From Erysipelotrichaceae bacterium (GTDB lineage Bacteria > Bacillota_I > Bacilli_A > Erysipelotrichales > Erysipelotrichaceae): a stretch of 61,116 nucleotides of DNA. Numbering within the stretch: the first letter of the stretch is position 1; each line of letters opens with the position of its first letter. The position numbers were made by a program, and so were the translations under genes. Shown piece after piece: positions 1-7,586 of this stretch. Location of the stretch: contig JAFRIG010000063.1 of assembly GCA_017432895.1 (NCBI GenBank), forward strand, positions 1 to 61,116, written 5' to 3'. The notes below the pieces were generated by a model, which worked only from the letters and a program-made list of their open reading frames with translations, searched no databases and was not told the origin of the DNA.

Positions 1-2
1 AG

Positions 3-50
3 GAGGATAAAGCACCGATCTACGTATCCTGTCATTCAACAGAATTATAA
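3..50 (+). CDS. Possible C-terminal end of an upstream gene (partial)
   Basis: The reading frame is open from base 3 and stops with TAA at 48-50, giving a 15-residue tail ending SCHSTEL. Codon choice (GAT, ATC, TAC, GAA) resembles the neighbours. It is too short to identify. A second frame is open to base 126, so the assignment is tentative. Confidence 0.25.
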   Translation, partial: EDKAPIYVSCHSTEL

Positions 51-101
51 CCAAAGGACTCAATACGCCGACAGACCGTATAAAGCCTGTCTAGAAAGAA
101 A

Positions 102-128
102 TAGTGGTGAACTATACTTTCACCACTA
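102..128 (+). promoter_or_regulatory. 10-bp hairpin just upstream of the peptidase gene
   Basis: Bases 102-111 and 119-128 are perfect reverse complements with a 7-base loop. There is no T-run after it, so it is not a classic terminator. It ends about 7 bases before the ribosome binding site of the next gene and could be an operator or an mRNA 5' structure. Confidence 0.4.
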
Positions 129-148
129 ATATACGAGGAAGAATAACT

Positions 149-1585
149 ATGGAATTCGATCTCAATAAGAAATACTGCTACTACTTCAAACAGATATCCG
201 ACATCCCCCGCGGATCGCGCAACGAAAAAGCAATCTCCGATTATGTCGTGGAATTCGCCAAGACTCATGGATATGAGTATCTGCAGGACGATGTCTATAA
301 TGTCATCGTCTACAAACCCGCATCAGCAGGTTACGAGAATTCTACCCCTGTCATCCTGCAGGCCCATATGGACATGGTCTGCGAGAAAAACAAGGATGTC
401 GAACATGACTTTGAAAAAGATCCCCTCGATCTTTATGTCGATGAAGAAGGCTGGCTAAGAGCCAAGGGTACGACTTTAGGTGCCGATGATGGCCAGGGCG
501 TGGCCTACATGCTGGCGATACTGGATGATCAAAACCTGAAACACCCCGCTTTGGAATGTGCCTTCACGGTCATGGAAGAGATCGGACTCTTCGGGGCTAT
601 CGCCTTGAAGAAGGAATACTTCAAAGCCAAAAGATACATCAACCTCGATGCCGGCGGCGAAAACCAGACCAGCGTCACTTCTTCCGGCGGCGCCAGATCG
701 CTCATTTATAAAGACCTGACTTTTGAAGACAACGACAAGCCGGCCTATCGCATCGAGATCAGAGGCCTCAAAGGCGGACACTCCGCCGGCTGCATCCACC
801 TGGAAAGAGGAAATGCCATCCTTTTGGCTGCCAGGGTCGGCCAGGAACTAAACGAAAGATTCAAGGACCTGCAGATATCAGACTTCAACGGCGGTATGAA
901 ATTCAACGCCATCCCCAGAGAAGCCGACCTGTCCTTTGCCAGTAACGGTGATCCTGAAGAACTGTTCAAGGCGGCACAGGAAGTCTTTGAAGCCATCTAT
1001 GAAGAACTTAAATATTCCGATGAAGGCTTTAACGGCCGCATCGTCAGTATCGAAAGACCAGATAAAGTCATCGCCCTTAAACAAAGCGAAGAGATCTTCT
1101 CCATGCTTTATGTCATGCCTAACGGCCTCCAGCATCGTTCAATGGCCATCGAAGGCCTGACCGTCGCTTCCCTTAATGCCGGGGTCGCCTATATCGAAAA
1201 TAACAGATTCTATATCAACGACCTGATCAGAAGTGCCGCACCTTACCATGGCGACATCATGATCAGACAGATGCAGATCCTGTGCCCCAAATTCAATTTC
1301 AGCTTTGAAGTCCACGACCGCTACTATGGCTGGGACTATGCCAAGGAATCGGAATTAAGAGAGATCTTAAGAGATGTGCTCAAGGAAAAAGGTATCGAGA
1401 TGGAAGAAAGATCCACCCACGGCGGTTTGGAGTGCGGAGTCTTCAAAGGACTGATTCCCGATCTGGATATCATCACCTATGGACCGATCTCCTCCGGTGC
1501 CCATACCCCGGAAGAAAAACTCGATCTGGCCTCTTTCGATAGAGCCTATGTCAATCTGGTTACGGTCTTGGAAAGATGTAAATAA
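149..1585 (+). CDS. pepD: Aminoacyl-histidine dipeptidase (PepD-like, M20 family)
   Basis: This is a cytosolic zinc peptidase that splits Xaa-His and similar dipeptides, feeding amino-acid recycling. Length is 478 aa, close to the usual 480-490. Family metal-site motifs are visible: AHMDMVCEKN near residue 90 and LGADDGQGVA near 110, followed by the EE pair in TVMEEIGLFGA and a late STHGGLECG segment. A GTG at 104 would add 15 residues, but GAGGAAG at 135-141 sits correctly before the ATG at 149, so that start is chosen. The next gene lies 46 bases downstream on the same strand. Family assignment is firm; substrate preference is inferred. Confidence 0.9.
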   Translation: MEFDLNKKYCYYFKQISDIPRGSRNEKAISDYVVEFAKTHGYEYLQDDVYNVIVYKPASAGYENSTPVILQAHMDMVCEKNKDVEHDFEKDPLDLYVDEEGWLRAKGTTLGADDGQGVAYMLAILDDQNLKHPALECAFTVMEEIGLFGAIALKKEYFKAKRYINLDAGGENQTSVTSSGGARSLIYKDLTFEDNDKPAYRIEIRGLKGGHSAGCIHLERGNAILLAARVGQELNERFKDLQISDFNGGMKFNAIPREADLSFASNGDPEELFKAAQEVFEAIYEELKYSDEGFNGRIVSIERPDKVIALKQSEEIFSMLYVMPNGLQHRSMAIEGLTVASLNAGVAYIENNRFYINDLIRSAAPYHGDIMIRQMQILCPKFNFSFEVHDRYYGWDYAKESELREILRDVLKEKGIEMEERSTHGGLECGVFKGLIPDLDIITYGPISSGAHTPEEKLDLASFDRAYVNLVTVLERCK

Positions 1586-1631
1586 AACGAAGTTCACTTC
1601 ATGATAAGATGTAGTTAAGGAGCAGACTATT

Positions 1632-2612
1632 ATGCAAAATAAAAATATTTTCGATGTCGTTTTGTTGTTTGCCTTACCGGCCTCCGGCAAGAGTGAAGTC
1701 AGACACCTTTTGTCCAACGTCGAACCCAAAAGACTGGAAGAAGAATTCCACATCGGCGAAAACGTCCAGCTGGATGACTTCCCCTATGTCTACATGATGC
1801 GCTGCATCGACGACGAATTAGTCAAGATCGGCGAAAAACCGGTCTTTGCGGATGAACCGGGTTCCGTCTTTAAAGATGACCGCTACTTCGGAGCTCTGAT
1901 CAGGATGCTGAACGAAGACTACGAAGATCTCTTCACCAGGAAACAGATCGTCACCGACAACATCGCCAAATACTATATCGACCGTTTCATCGACGCCTGC
2001 AAGCAGTGCGAGATCGAAGACGGCTTCGACAAGCTCGACAGTGAAGTCATGGCCAAGGTCTATGAAGGCATGACCCCGCTATGTGAACAGATGCTCAAAG
2101 ACAAGTATGACAACTATCCCGATACGATGGAAGGCAAGACCTGCGTCATCGAAATGGCCAGAGGCGGCGATATCAATTCCACCCTGCCCTTATCCGGTGC
2201 GGAAGGCTACCAGTACAGCCTGAGACAGTTCTCCGATCACATCCTTTCCGATGCTGCGATCCTCTACATCTGGGTCACCCCGGAAGAATCAAGAAGAAAG
2301 AACCACGAAAGAGCCAAACCCGGTGCCGATGGTTCAAGCCTCTTCCATGAGACCCCGATCGAAGTCATGTACCACACCTATGGCGTCTGCGATATGATCT
2401 ATCTCAAGGAACATTCCGAAAAAGAAAATACCGTCACCGTCAAGATCGGCGACAAAACCTACTACGTACCGATCGGCGTCTTCGACAACCGTGAAGACAA
2501 GACCACGCCGTTCAGAGATGAACCCGAGACCTGGGATCCCAAACTGGTGGACGATGTCATCAGTGCCATCAAAGTCACCACCGATACGATGTGGGATAAC
2601 TACAAAAAATAA
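1632..2612 (+). CDS. P-loop NTPase/kinase-like protein of unknown function
   Basis: A 326-residue soluble protein with a Walker-A-like stretch at the N-terminus (ALPASGKSEVR, residues 14-24), as in small-molecule kinases and the zeta-toxin/AAA_33 group. The spacing is that of a P-loop, but I do not recognise a defined family or substrate. The rest is charged and has no membrane segment or signal peptide. AAGGAG at 1617-1622 supports the ATG. A strong terminator follows. It may be co-transcribed with the upstream dipeptidase, though no shared function is evident. It could equally be a nucleotide-binding regulatory protein. Confidence 0.7.
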   Translation: MQNKNIFDVVLLFALPASGKSEVRHLLSNVEPKRLEEEFHIGENVQLDDFPYVYMMRCIDDELVKIGEKPVFADEPGSVFKDDRYFGALIRMLNEDYEDLFTRKQIVTDNIAKYYIDRFIDACKQCEIEDGFDKLDSEVMAKVYEGMTPLCEQMLKDKYDNYPDTMEGKTCVIEMARGGDINSTLPLSGAEGYQYSLRQFSDHILSDAAILYIWVTPEESRRKNHERAKPGADGSSLFHETPIEVMYHTYGVCDMIYLKEHSEKENTVTVKIGDKTYYVPIGVFDNREDKTTPFRDEPETWDPKLVDDVISAIKVTTDTMWDNYKK

Positions 2613-2620
2613 AGCACTTT

Positions 2621-2657
2621 AAAAGGCGATCCTGCTAATTGCAGGACCGCCTTTTTT
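2621..2657. terminator. Bidirectional rho-independent terminator
   Basis: Stem AAGGCG-A-TCCTGC pairs with GCAGGA-C-CGCCTT around a 5-base loop and is flanked by A-run and T-run. It separates the convergent genes ending at 2612 and 2673. Confidence 0.85.
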
Positions 2658-2672
2658 AATACTGTAAATTTC

Positions 2673-3560
2673 TTATTGAATGCTGTTGATCAGTGAATTG
2701 ATCTGATCAGCTGTCAAACCGTTACCTTCGAAAGTCTTGTAGGTCTTATCGATGCAGGACATCGAGTAGTGCAGATAATCGACACTGAACAAAGCCAGAT
2801 TAGCCGTTTCCCCATCACCGAAACAATCCACGTTCAATCCTTTGACGTTCTGTTGCCAGGATTCCGAATAGGAGTTGTAGTCCCCGGAAAGTTCCTGACC
2901 TTCGACCCTGTCGGATTTGCGGATGACAAGGCCTCTGTCCTCACTTTCGTATTGAGCCAGAATGACTCCGTTGATATTGGCGCCATAGCTCACCAGCTTA
3001 AAGCCCTCCGGTAAAGCCGCATCGATAGGCGGACAGAAATCGATACCCGAGTAGATGATCGCCTCACTTAGATCTGTAGTATAGAACCAGGGATTGGCGA
3101 TGCTATTAGCACCATCATTACTGACAAAGACGGTCGGATCATCCGTTTCCGCTTTATCGTCATACCAGATCAGGATACCGTTTAAGATATCGAAATGACC
3201 GCTGCCGTCGTTATAGACCTCGGTATCCTTGCTTTCGGTATCGGATCTAAATTCGTATTCAGTCAAAACGGCATTCTCATAAACCAGACGCTGATTATCT
3301 TCATCATAGTTCACCGGGATCTCAAAATGCGCCTTTTGCGAAGCGGAAGAGGACCAGTCGATGATTATCGTGTTGCTTCCAAGTTCCAGCGAAGCTCTGC
3401 CGGCGTACCTTTCATGGTAGCTTCCCTGCAGATTGCGGGGAACACTGTTTCTGATGATCACCTGCTGTTCCTGCTTTTCTTCTTTTTTCTCTTCCTGTTT
3501 TTTGTTGCCGCAGCCGCTTAAACATATCAGCACCAGCAGCATAATCAATAATCTTTTCAT
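2673..3560 (-). CDS. Putative lipoprotein, unknown function
   Basis: A 295-aa exported protein. The N-terminus has a basic start, a hydrophobic core and a lipobox LSGC with the acylated Cys near residue 17, followed by a Lys/Glu/Gln-rich linker (about residues 19-33). The remainder is a soluble extracellular domain rich in Tyr, Ser and Asp that I cannot assign. It is the last gene of a three-gene run with the DUF4230 and DUF3810 genes (15-base gap), so it probably acts with them at the cell surface. AAGGT 8 bases before the ATG supports the start. Confidence 0.75.
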   Translation of the reverse strand: MKRLLIMLLVLICLSGCGNKKQEEKKEEKQEQQVIIRNSVPRNLQGSYHERYAGRASLELGSNTIIIDWSSSASQKAHFEIPVNYDEDNQRLVYENAVLTEYEFRSDTESKDTEVYNDGSGHFDILNGILIWYDDKAETDDPTVFVSNDGANSIANPWFYTTDLSEAIIYSGIDFCPPIDAALPEGFKLVSYGANINGVILAQYESEDRGLVIRKSDRVEGQELSGDYNSYSESWQQNVKGLNVDCFGDGETANLALFSVDYLHYSMSCIDKTYKTFEGNGLTADQINSLINSIQ

Positions 3561-3574
3561 TCAGTTACCTTCTT

Positions 3575-4375
3575 CTATTTAAACATTACTTCCAATGAAT
3601 AGTCCTTAGCCACGTTCTTGATAAGCGGCGAATAAAGCTCCCAGACCGAAAGCTTCGCAAAACGATCCGCCGTCTCCAAAACCTTATCGGCATCAAGCTT
3701 CTGCTGCATCTTGTCGCGGGCTTCCTTCTGCACCTGCGCAGCCTGTTCCATCGTCATCTTGATATCCCCGAAAGCCAAAAGACCCTTGGTCGTATCGCCG
3801 AACTGGATCTCATCTTCCGGGATGTTGATCTCCTCCTGGACGGCATGAGGGATGAGGATCGTAATGATCTTGGCCTCCTCATCAAACCTGATATCCGTCT
3901 TCTTCAATGTCGAAAGATCGACCGTATAGACGACCGTACCGTTGTAGGTGATGATCTGATTCTTGGTAAAGACGCCCCAGTTCAACAGACCCGTATCCGT
4001 GATCTGTGCCACATCGGAAACTTTCTGGGTATAAACTTCCAGTTTCACGAGCTTTGAAGAATCGCCCAGGATCGCCTCTTCGAAATCGGCTGCCGTATAA
4101 CCCAGGAAGCTGTTGTTTTCGATCGTCATATCGTGATCCGCTAAAGGCTCATCGAACTTGAAGAAACTCTTTAAATCGTCATGCAGGCTGTTGACCTTAG
4201 GCACAATGATGTAAGCCAGTAAAGCGATCGCGATCAGCGAAGGCAAAGCCGTGATCAGGATATTGCGAATATCGAGCTTGCGGGCACCTTTGGCCGCCGC
4301 TTTCTCGACTTTCTTCAGCAGTTCTTCCTCGTTGAATTCGGTATTTTTCTTTTCTTCCATCTTCACATTCTCCAT
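3575..4375 (-). CDS. DUF4230 family membrane-anchored protein
   Basis: 266 aa. A charged cytosolic N-terminus is followed by one transmembrane helix (about residues 43-65). The extracellular part carries the DUF4230 pattern: TQKVSDVAQITDTG, a tyrosine/valine beta segment, then ILIPHAVQEEINIPEDEI and a long Gln/Lys helix near the end. DUF4230 function is not established. It is the middle gene of a three-gene unit, 14 bases after the metallopeptidase-like gene. Family assignment is confident; role unknown. Confidence 0.8.
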   Translation of the reverse strand: MENVKMEEKKNTEFNEEELLKKVEKAAAKGARKLDIRNILITALPSLIAIALLAYIIVPKVNSLHDDLKSFFKFDEPLADHDMTIENNSFLGYTAADFEEAILGDSSKLVKLEVYTQKVSDVAQITDTGLLNWGVFTKNQIITYNGTVVYTVDLSTLKKTDIRFDEEAKIITILIPHAVQEEINIPEDEIQFGDTTKGLLAFGDIKMTMEQAAQVQKEARDKMQQKLDADKVLETADRFAKLSVWELYSPLIKNVAKDYSLEVMFK

Positions 4376-4389
4376 TCGTAATTTTATTC

Positions 4390-5460
4390 CTATCTTCCCG
4401 CCAAATGCCAGGCGATCAGATAATCGGTAACGGCACCATAGGACATGATGCCCTCTTCTTCATTGAAAGTCTTCAGGTAGGTATCATTGATCTGATCGGA
4501 TACTTCCTGCAAAGGTGAATCGTAACGCTTATAGGTATCGGAAGTGTCCTTCCTGTCCAGCTTCAGCAGTATCACGCCTGCATCCTCGTCGTACTTGTGA
4601 TAGAGTTCCAAGGCTTTTTCCGGATCGATCTTATACAAAGACGAGAAACAGTAGGAGAAGGCGTTATAGTAGCCGCTGTAGATGAAGCGTTCATCTTCGT
4701 TCTTCATACAAGCCAGGAAGGCGGCGAAATTGGCCTCATCTTCGCCCGCCAGGCCTAAGCGGTGTCCCGCTTCATGAGCCATCGTAAATGGCAAAGGTAC
4801 GACCGGCACGGAACCGGGTACCCCGGCTTCTCCCGTTATCGGCATGAACATCCCCACGATCCCGTTGTACATCAGATATTCGCCAACTAGGGACAGTTTC
4901 TTTACGGGGTATGCAGCTCCTTTGAAGACCGGATATTCTGCCCCCAATAGTTTATACGAAGATCCCGCCCTTGTGGCAATCTCATAGAAATCACTTGCGA
5001 TCGCATGACCTTCTTCACCCCTTTCCATCTTCAGGGCGTATTCCCCCGCCTTAAGCAGATAGTATTCCGTAGCTTCATACAATTGATCGAGACTGTATTC
5101 GCCAACTTCAAGATCAAGTTCTTCACTTAATTCCGGGGCATAGTGGTTGAACATCCAGCCAGCTATGGCCATAAAAGCCAGGATCGAAACGATCAGGATC
5201 ACATTACTGAACCATTTAAAGAATGATCTTTTCTTAATGATCACATAAATCAAAGATCCTATTGTTAACAGTGCCAGACACAATGCTCCGATATCCCAGA
5301 AGGCGATCTTAAGCCATGAGGTCAAAGAAGCGATGAAACTGATCCAGCACTTGGAAAAACTGCGGTAAGCCGGAAAAAAGAAAGACGGAAACTTCTTGAA
5401 AAGATACATACCCGCCCCATCAAGCACAAACAATATTACAGCCAACAGGATCTTTTTCAT
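4390..5460 (-). CDS. DUF3810 family membrane zinc-metallopeptidase-like protein
   Basis: About 356 aa. The N-terminal 120 residues contain roughly three membrane helices; the C-terminal domain carries an HExxH-type zinc site, MAHEAGHRLGL (about residue 230), with AGEDEANFAAF downstream that could supply the third ligand. This is the DUF3810 arrangement; substrates are unknown. The reading frame extends one codon further to a TTG at 5463, but ATG at 5460 is more likely. No convincing Shine-Dalgarno is seen and a TAGAAT box lies 8 bases upstream, so the transcript may be nearly leaderless. First gene of the envelope operon. Confidence 0.8.
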   Translation of the reverse strand: MKKILLAVILFVLDGAGMYLFKKFPSFFFPAYRSFSKCWISFIASLTSWLKIAFWDIGALCLALLTIGSLIYVIIKKRSFFKWFSNVILIVSILAFMAIAGWMFNHYAPELSEELDLEVGEYSLDQLYEATEYYLLKAGEYALKMERGEEGHAIASDFYEIATRAGSSYKLLGAEYPVFKGAAYPVKKLSLVGEYLMYNGIVGMFMPITGEAGVPGSVPVVPLPFTMAHEAGHRLGLAGEDEANFAAFLACMKNEDERFIYSGYYNAFSYCFSSLYKIDPEKALELYHKYDEDAGVILLKLDRKDTSDTYKRYDSPLQEVSDQINDTYLKTFNEEEGIMSYGAVTDYLIAWHLAGR

Positions 5461-5468
5461 CAAATATA

Positions 5469-5474
5469 ATTCTA
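5469..5474 (-). promoter_or_regulatory. Candidate -10 box, start codon 8 bases away
   Basis: TAGAAT on the minus strand, 5/6 match to TATAAT, ends 8 bases before the ATG at 5460. No clear -35 or Shine-Dalgarno. One of nine such arrangements in the window. Confidence 0.4.
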
Positions 5475-5496
5475 CTATCCTTCTTTTGCCGTGGGG

Positions 5497-5532
5497 AAAA
5501 AAGCGATCCCTTCTTTCCGAAAGGACCGCTTA
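5497..5532 (-). terminator. Rho-independent terminator of the aldo/keto reductase gene
   Basis: On the minus strand an AAGCG...CGCTT stem encloses an inner CTTT/AAAG stem and is followed by six T residues. It lies just downstream of the stop at 5559. Confidence 0.75.
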
Positions 5533-5558
5533 ACCTTTACTGATTTCAATCAGATGAT

Positions 5559-6695
5559 CTAATGTTCGAAATGCTTCTTCACATCTTTGAGCAGTTCGAT
5601 GATCGGCAAGTGTTGCGGACAGACGCCTTCACACTGACCGCATTCAATACAATCGGAAGCCTTGCCAAACTTGTGAGAGAGATTCTCATAATTGGAGAAG
5701 TTGATCGTCCAGCCTTTCTGCTCCAGGTCTTCCCGCATATCCTCATTATATAAAGAGAAATACTCCGGGATCGCGATCGACATCGGACAGCCCTCCGTGC
5801 AATAGTGACAAGCCGTACAGGGCACCGCGATTTTCCCATTGATGATGTCCGCCGCCTTGTGACAAAGTTCTACTTCTTCCGCACTCAGCTTCTTGAAATC
5901 CTGCATGTAGGAGGTGTTGTCATCCAGCTGTTCAAGATTCGACATGCCGGAAAGTACCACCATGACATTATCCAAAGAAGCGACGAATCTGATCGCCCAG
6001 CTGGGTATCGACATCGCCGGATCCTGCTTCTTAAAGGCTTCAGCTGCCTCAGCCGGGATCTTGGCCAAAGTGCCACCCTTGACCGGTTCCATGACCACTA
6101 CGGGCTTGTCATGTTTCACACAGACTTCGTAACATTCCCTGGACCTGATCCACTCGCTTTCCCAGTCCAGATAATTGATCTGCAGCTGTACGAATTCCAT
6201 CTGCGGATACCTGCTTAAAATGTGATCCAGCAGTTCCGGCGTATCATGGAAAGAAAAGCCGCAGTGTCTGACCAGACCCTCTTCCTTTTTCTGTAAGAGC
6301 CAGCCAAAACAATCAAGCCTCTCATACTTTTCGTACATTCCGGCTTCAATGCCATGGATGAGATAATAATCGAAATAACCGGCACCGGTCTTTCTTAACT
6401 GTTCATTGAAGATCTTATCCCTATCCTCCAGGGTCTCGATGAATCCTGAATGAAGCTTGTCCGCCAGCGTGAAGCTCTCTCGGGGATGGCGTTCCACCAG
6501 CGCTTCCCTGGCGGCATTTTCACTGTTGAAACCGTTATACATCCAGGCCGTATCGAAATAAGTAAAGCCTCTTTCCAAAAAGAGGTCGACCATTTTCTTG
6601 AGCTCTTCGATATTGATGTTTGCCGAATCGTTGGGATCGTTAAGCGGCAAACGCATCAGACCGAAGCCCAGTTTTCTTTGCGGTTTAAATTGCAT
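5559..6695 (-). CDS. Aldo/keto reductase with C-terminal 4Fe-4S ferredoxin domain
   Basis: 378 aa. An N-terminal TIM-barrel aldo/keto reductase (FGLMRLP, FDTAWMY with the catalytic Tyr region, HCGFSFHD, LSGMSN) is fused to a ferredoxin-like tail with two cysteine clusters, CTACHYCTEGCP near residue 295 and CIECGQCEGVCPQH near 350. This class couples a nicotinamide or electron-transfer reductase to iron-sulfur clusters; the substrate is unknown. Only 2 bases separate it from the small gene upstream, so translation is probably coupled. A close paralogue lies at 30207-31328. Confidence 0.88.
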   Translation of the reverse strand: MQFKPQRKLGFGLMRLPLNDPNDSANINIEELKKMVDLFLERGFTYFDTAWMYNGFNSENAAREALVERHPRESFTLADKLHSGFIETLEDRDKIFNEQLRKTGAGYFDYYLIHGIEAGMYEKYERLDCFGWLLQKKEEGLVRHCGFSFHDTPELLDHILSRYPQMEFVQLQINYLDWESEWIRSRECYEVCVKHDKPVVVMEPVKGGTLAKIPAEAAEAFKKQDPAMSIPSWAIRFVASLDNVMVVLSGMSNLEQLDDNTSYMQDFKKLSAEEVELCHKAADIINGKIAVPCTACHYCTEGCPMSIAIPEYFSLYNEDMREDLEQKGWTINFSNYENLSHKFGKASDCIECGQCEGVCPQHLPIIELLKDVKKHFEH

Positions 6696-6697
6696 AA

Positions 6698-6943
6698 TTA
6701 CGCACTTTCGTTCACGGCTTCTTTCGCCTTGACCTTGCGCGGTCTTTTTAAGGAAGCCTTGAATTCTTCGATGCCTTCCTTGACTGCGGATGGCACTTCC
6801 AATAACTGATCATAGCGGGATAGGGGAAGATCCACGCTGCCCGAATACTGAAAACTTACCGACAGCTTATCCTTTGAAATTCCCGTAATAACGCCGGCAC
6901 TGCCGGTAGCTCTGCTGCGAATAGACATACCTATTACGTCCAT
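6698..6943 (-). CDS. Small conserved-looking basic protein, function unknown
   Basis: 81 aa. The first half (IGMSIRSRATGSAGVITGIS then KLSVSFQYSG) looks like a small beta-barrel of KOW/SH3 type; the second half is a Lys/Glu helix. Two adjacent ATGs exist at 6946 and 6943; GGAGG is 6 bases before the second, so 6943 is preferred. It is the first gene of a two-gene unit with the aldo/keto reductase. I do not recognise the family. Confidence 0.55.
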   Translation of the reverse strand: MDVIGMSIRSRATGSAGVITGISKDKLSVSFQYSGSVDLPLSRYDQLLEVPSAVKEGIEEFKASLKRPRKVKAKEAVNESA

Positions 6944-6990
6944 CATCTGCCTCCATTTCTGTCGATTATGTACTGCTTATCCTTAACTGA

Positions 6991-6996
6991 ATTATA
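6991..6996 (-). promoter_or_regulatory. Candidate -10 box for the small protein/reductase unit
   Basis: TATAAT on the minus strand, about 48 bases upstream of the start. The -35 region is poor (T-rich). Confidence 0.4.
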
Positions 6997-7080
6997 GTCC
7001 TTTCCCACGTTTAAAAAACGCAAGACCGGCATCTTTGTTTATATTTAAACATTCTTTCCGCAACATATCCGCAACATATA

Positions 7081-7094
7081 GTGAATTTTTTCAC
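7081..7094. promoter_or_regulatory. Inverted repeat near the MarR promoter, possible operator
   Basis: GTGAA-TTTT-TTCAC, perfect 5-base arms, about 36 bases upstream of the TATAAT at 7130. A second short repeat GTTG-N6-CAAC (7137-7150) overlaps the transcription start region. Either could bind the MarR protein encoded next; this is inference. Confidence 0.3.
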
Positions 7095-7129
7095 ATTATT
7101 TAAGATATTTTTTCTATTTGTCATCATGT

Positions 7130-7135
7130 TATAAT
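7130..7135 (+). promoter_or_regulatory. -10 box of the MarR-led operon
   Basis: Exact TATAAT, 19 bases before the ATG at 7155. No consensus -35 at 17 bases. Confidence 0.5.
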
Positions 7136-7154
7136 AGTTGCGAGGTCAACAATT

Positions 7155-7586
7155 ATGGAACTTAATTTCGCCAAACTATTCGGCATCTTCGAAAAAAAGG
7201 AACGCAAATACAAGAATGCGCTGTTTGAACCCTACGGTCTCAAAAGCATGCACTACGGCTACCTGAGGATCATCAGCATGGAACCCGGTATCAGCCAGGA
7301 TGGCATCGCCGCTAAAGTCTATTCCGACAAAGCCAACGTCGCCCGCCAGATCGCCCATCTGGAAAAGAAGGGCTACGTCATCCGCAAAGTCTGTAAAGAC
7401 GACGCCCGCAAGAGCGAAGTCTATCTGAGTGAAAAGGGTGAAGAGACTTTCAAGGAAATGCGCAAACTCCTCAACCAGTTCAATAAAAGACTGGCCAAAG
7501 GCCTAAGTAAAGAAGATGTTGAAAACTTCAACCGCATCCTGAATCATATGACGGAAAACATCGAAGAAATGGAGCAGGAGCTATGA
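7155..7586 (+). CDS. MarR family transcriptional regulator
   Basis: 143 aa. The winged helix-turn-helix is plain: PGISQDGIAAKVYSDKANVARQI then the wing KGYVIRKVCKDDARKSEVYL (about residues 48-100), flanked by dimerisation helices. Length is normal for MarR. These dimers usually repress the adjoining operon and are released by small phenolic or electrophilic ligands or by oxidation. GAGGT precedes the ATG. The stop overlaps the next start by 4 bases (ATGA), so it heads a tightly packed operon that it probably controls. Confidence 0.88.
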   Translation: MELNFAKLFGIFEKKERKYKNALFEPYGLKSMHYGYLRIISMEPGISQDGIAAKVYSDKANVARQIAHLEKKGYVIRKVCKDDARKSEVYLSEKGEETFKEMRKLLNQFNKRLAKGLSKEDVENFNRILNHMTENIEEMEQEL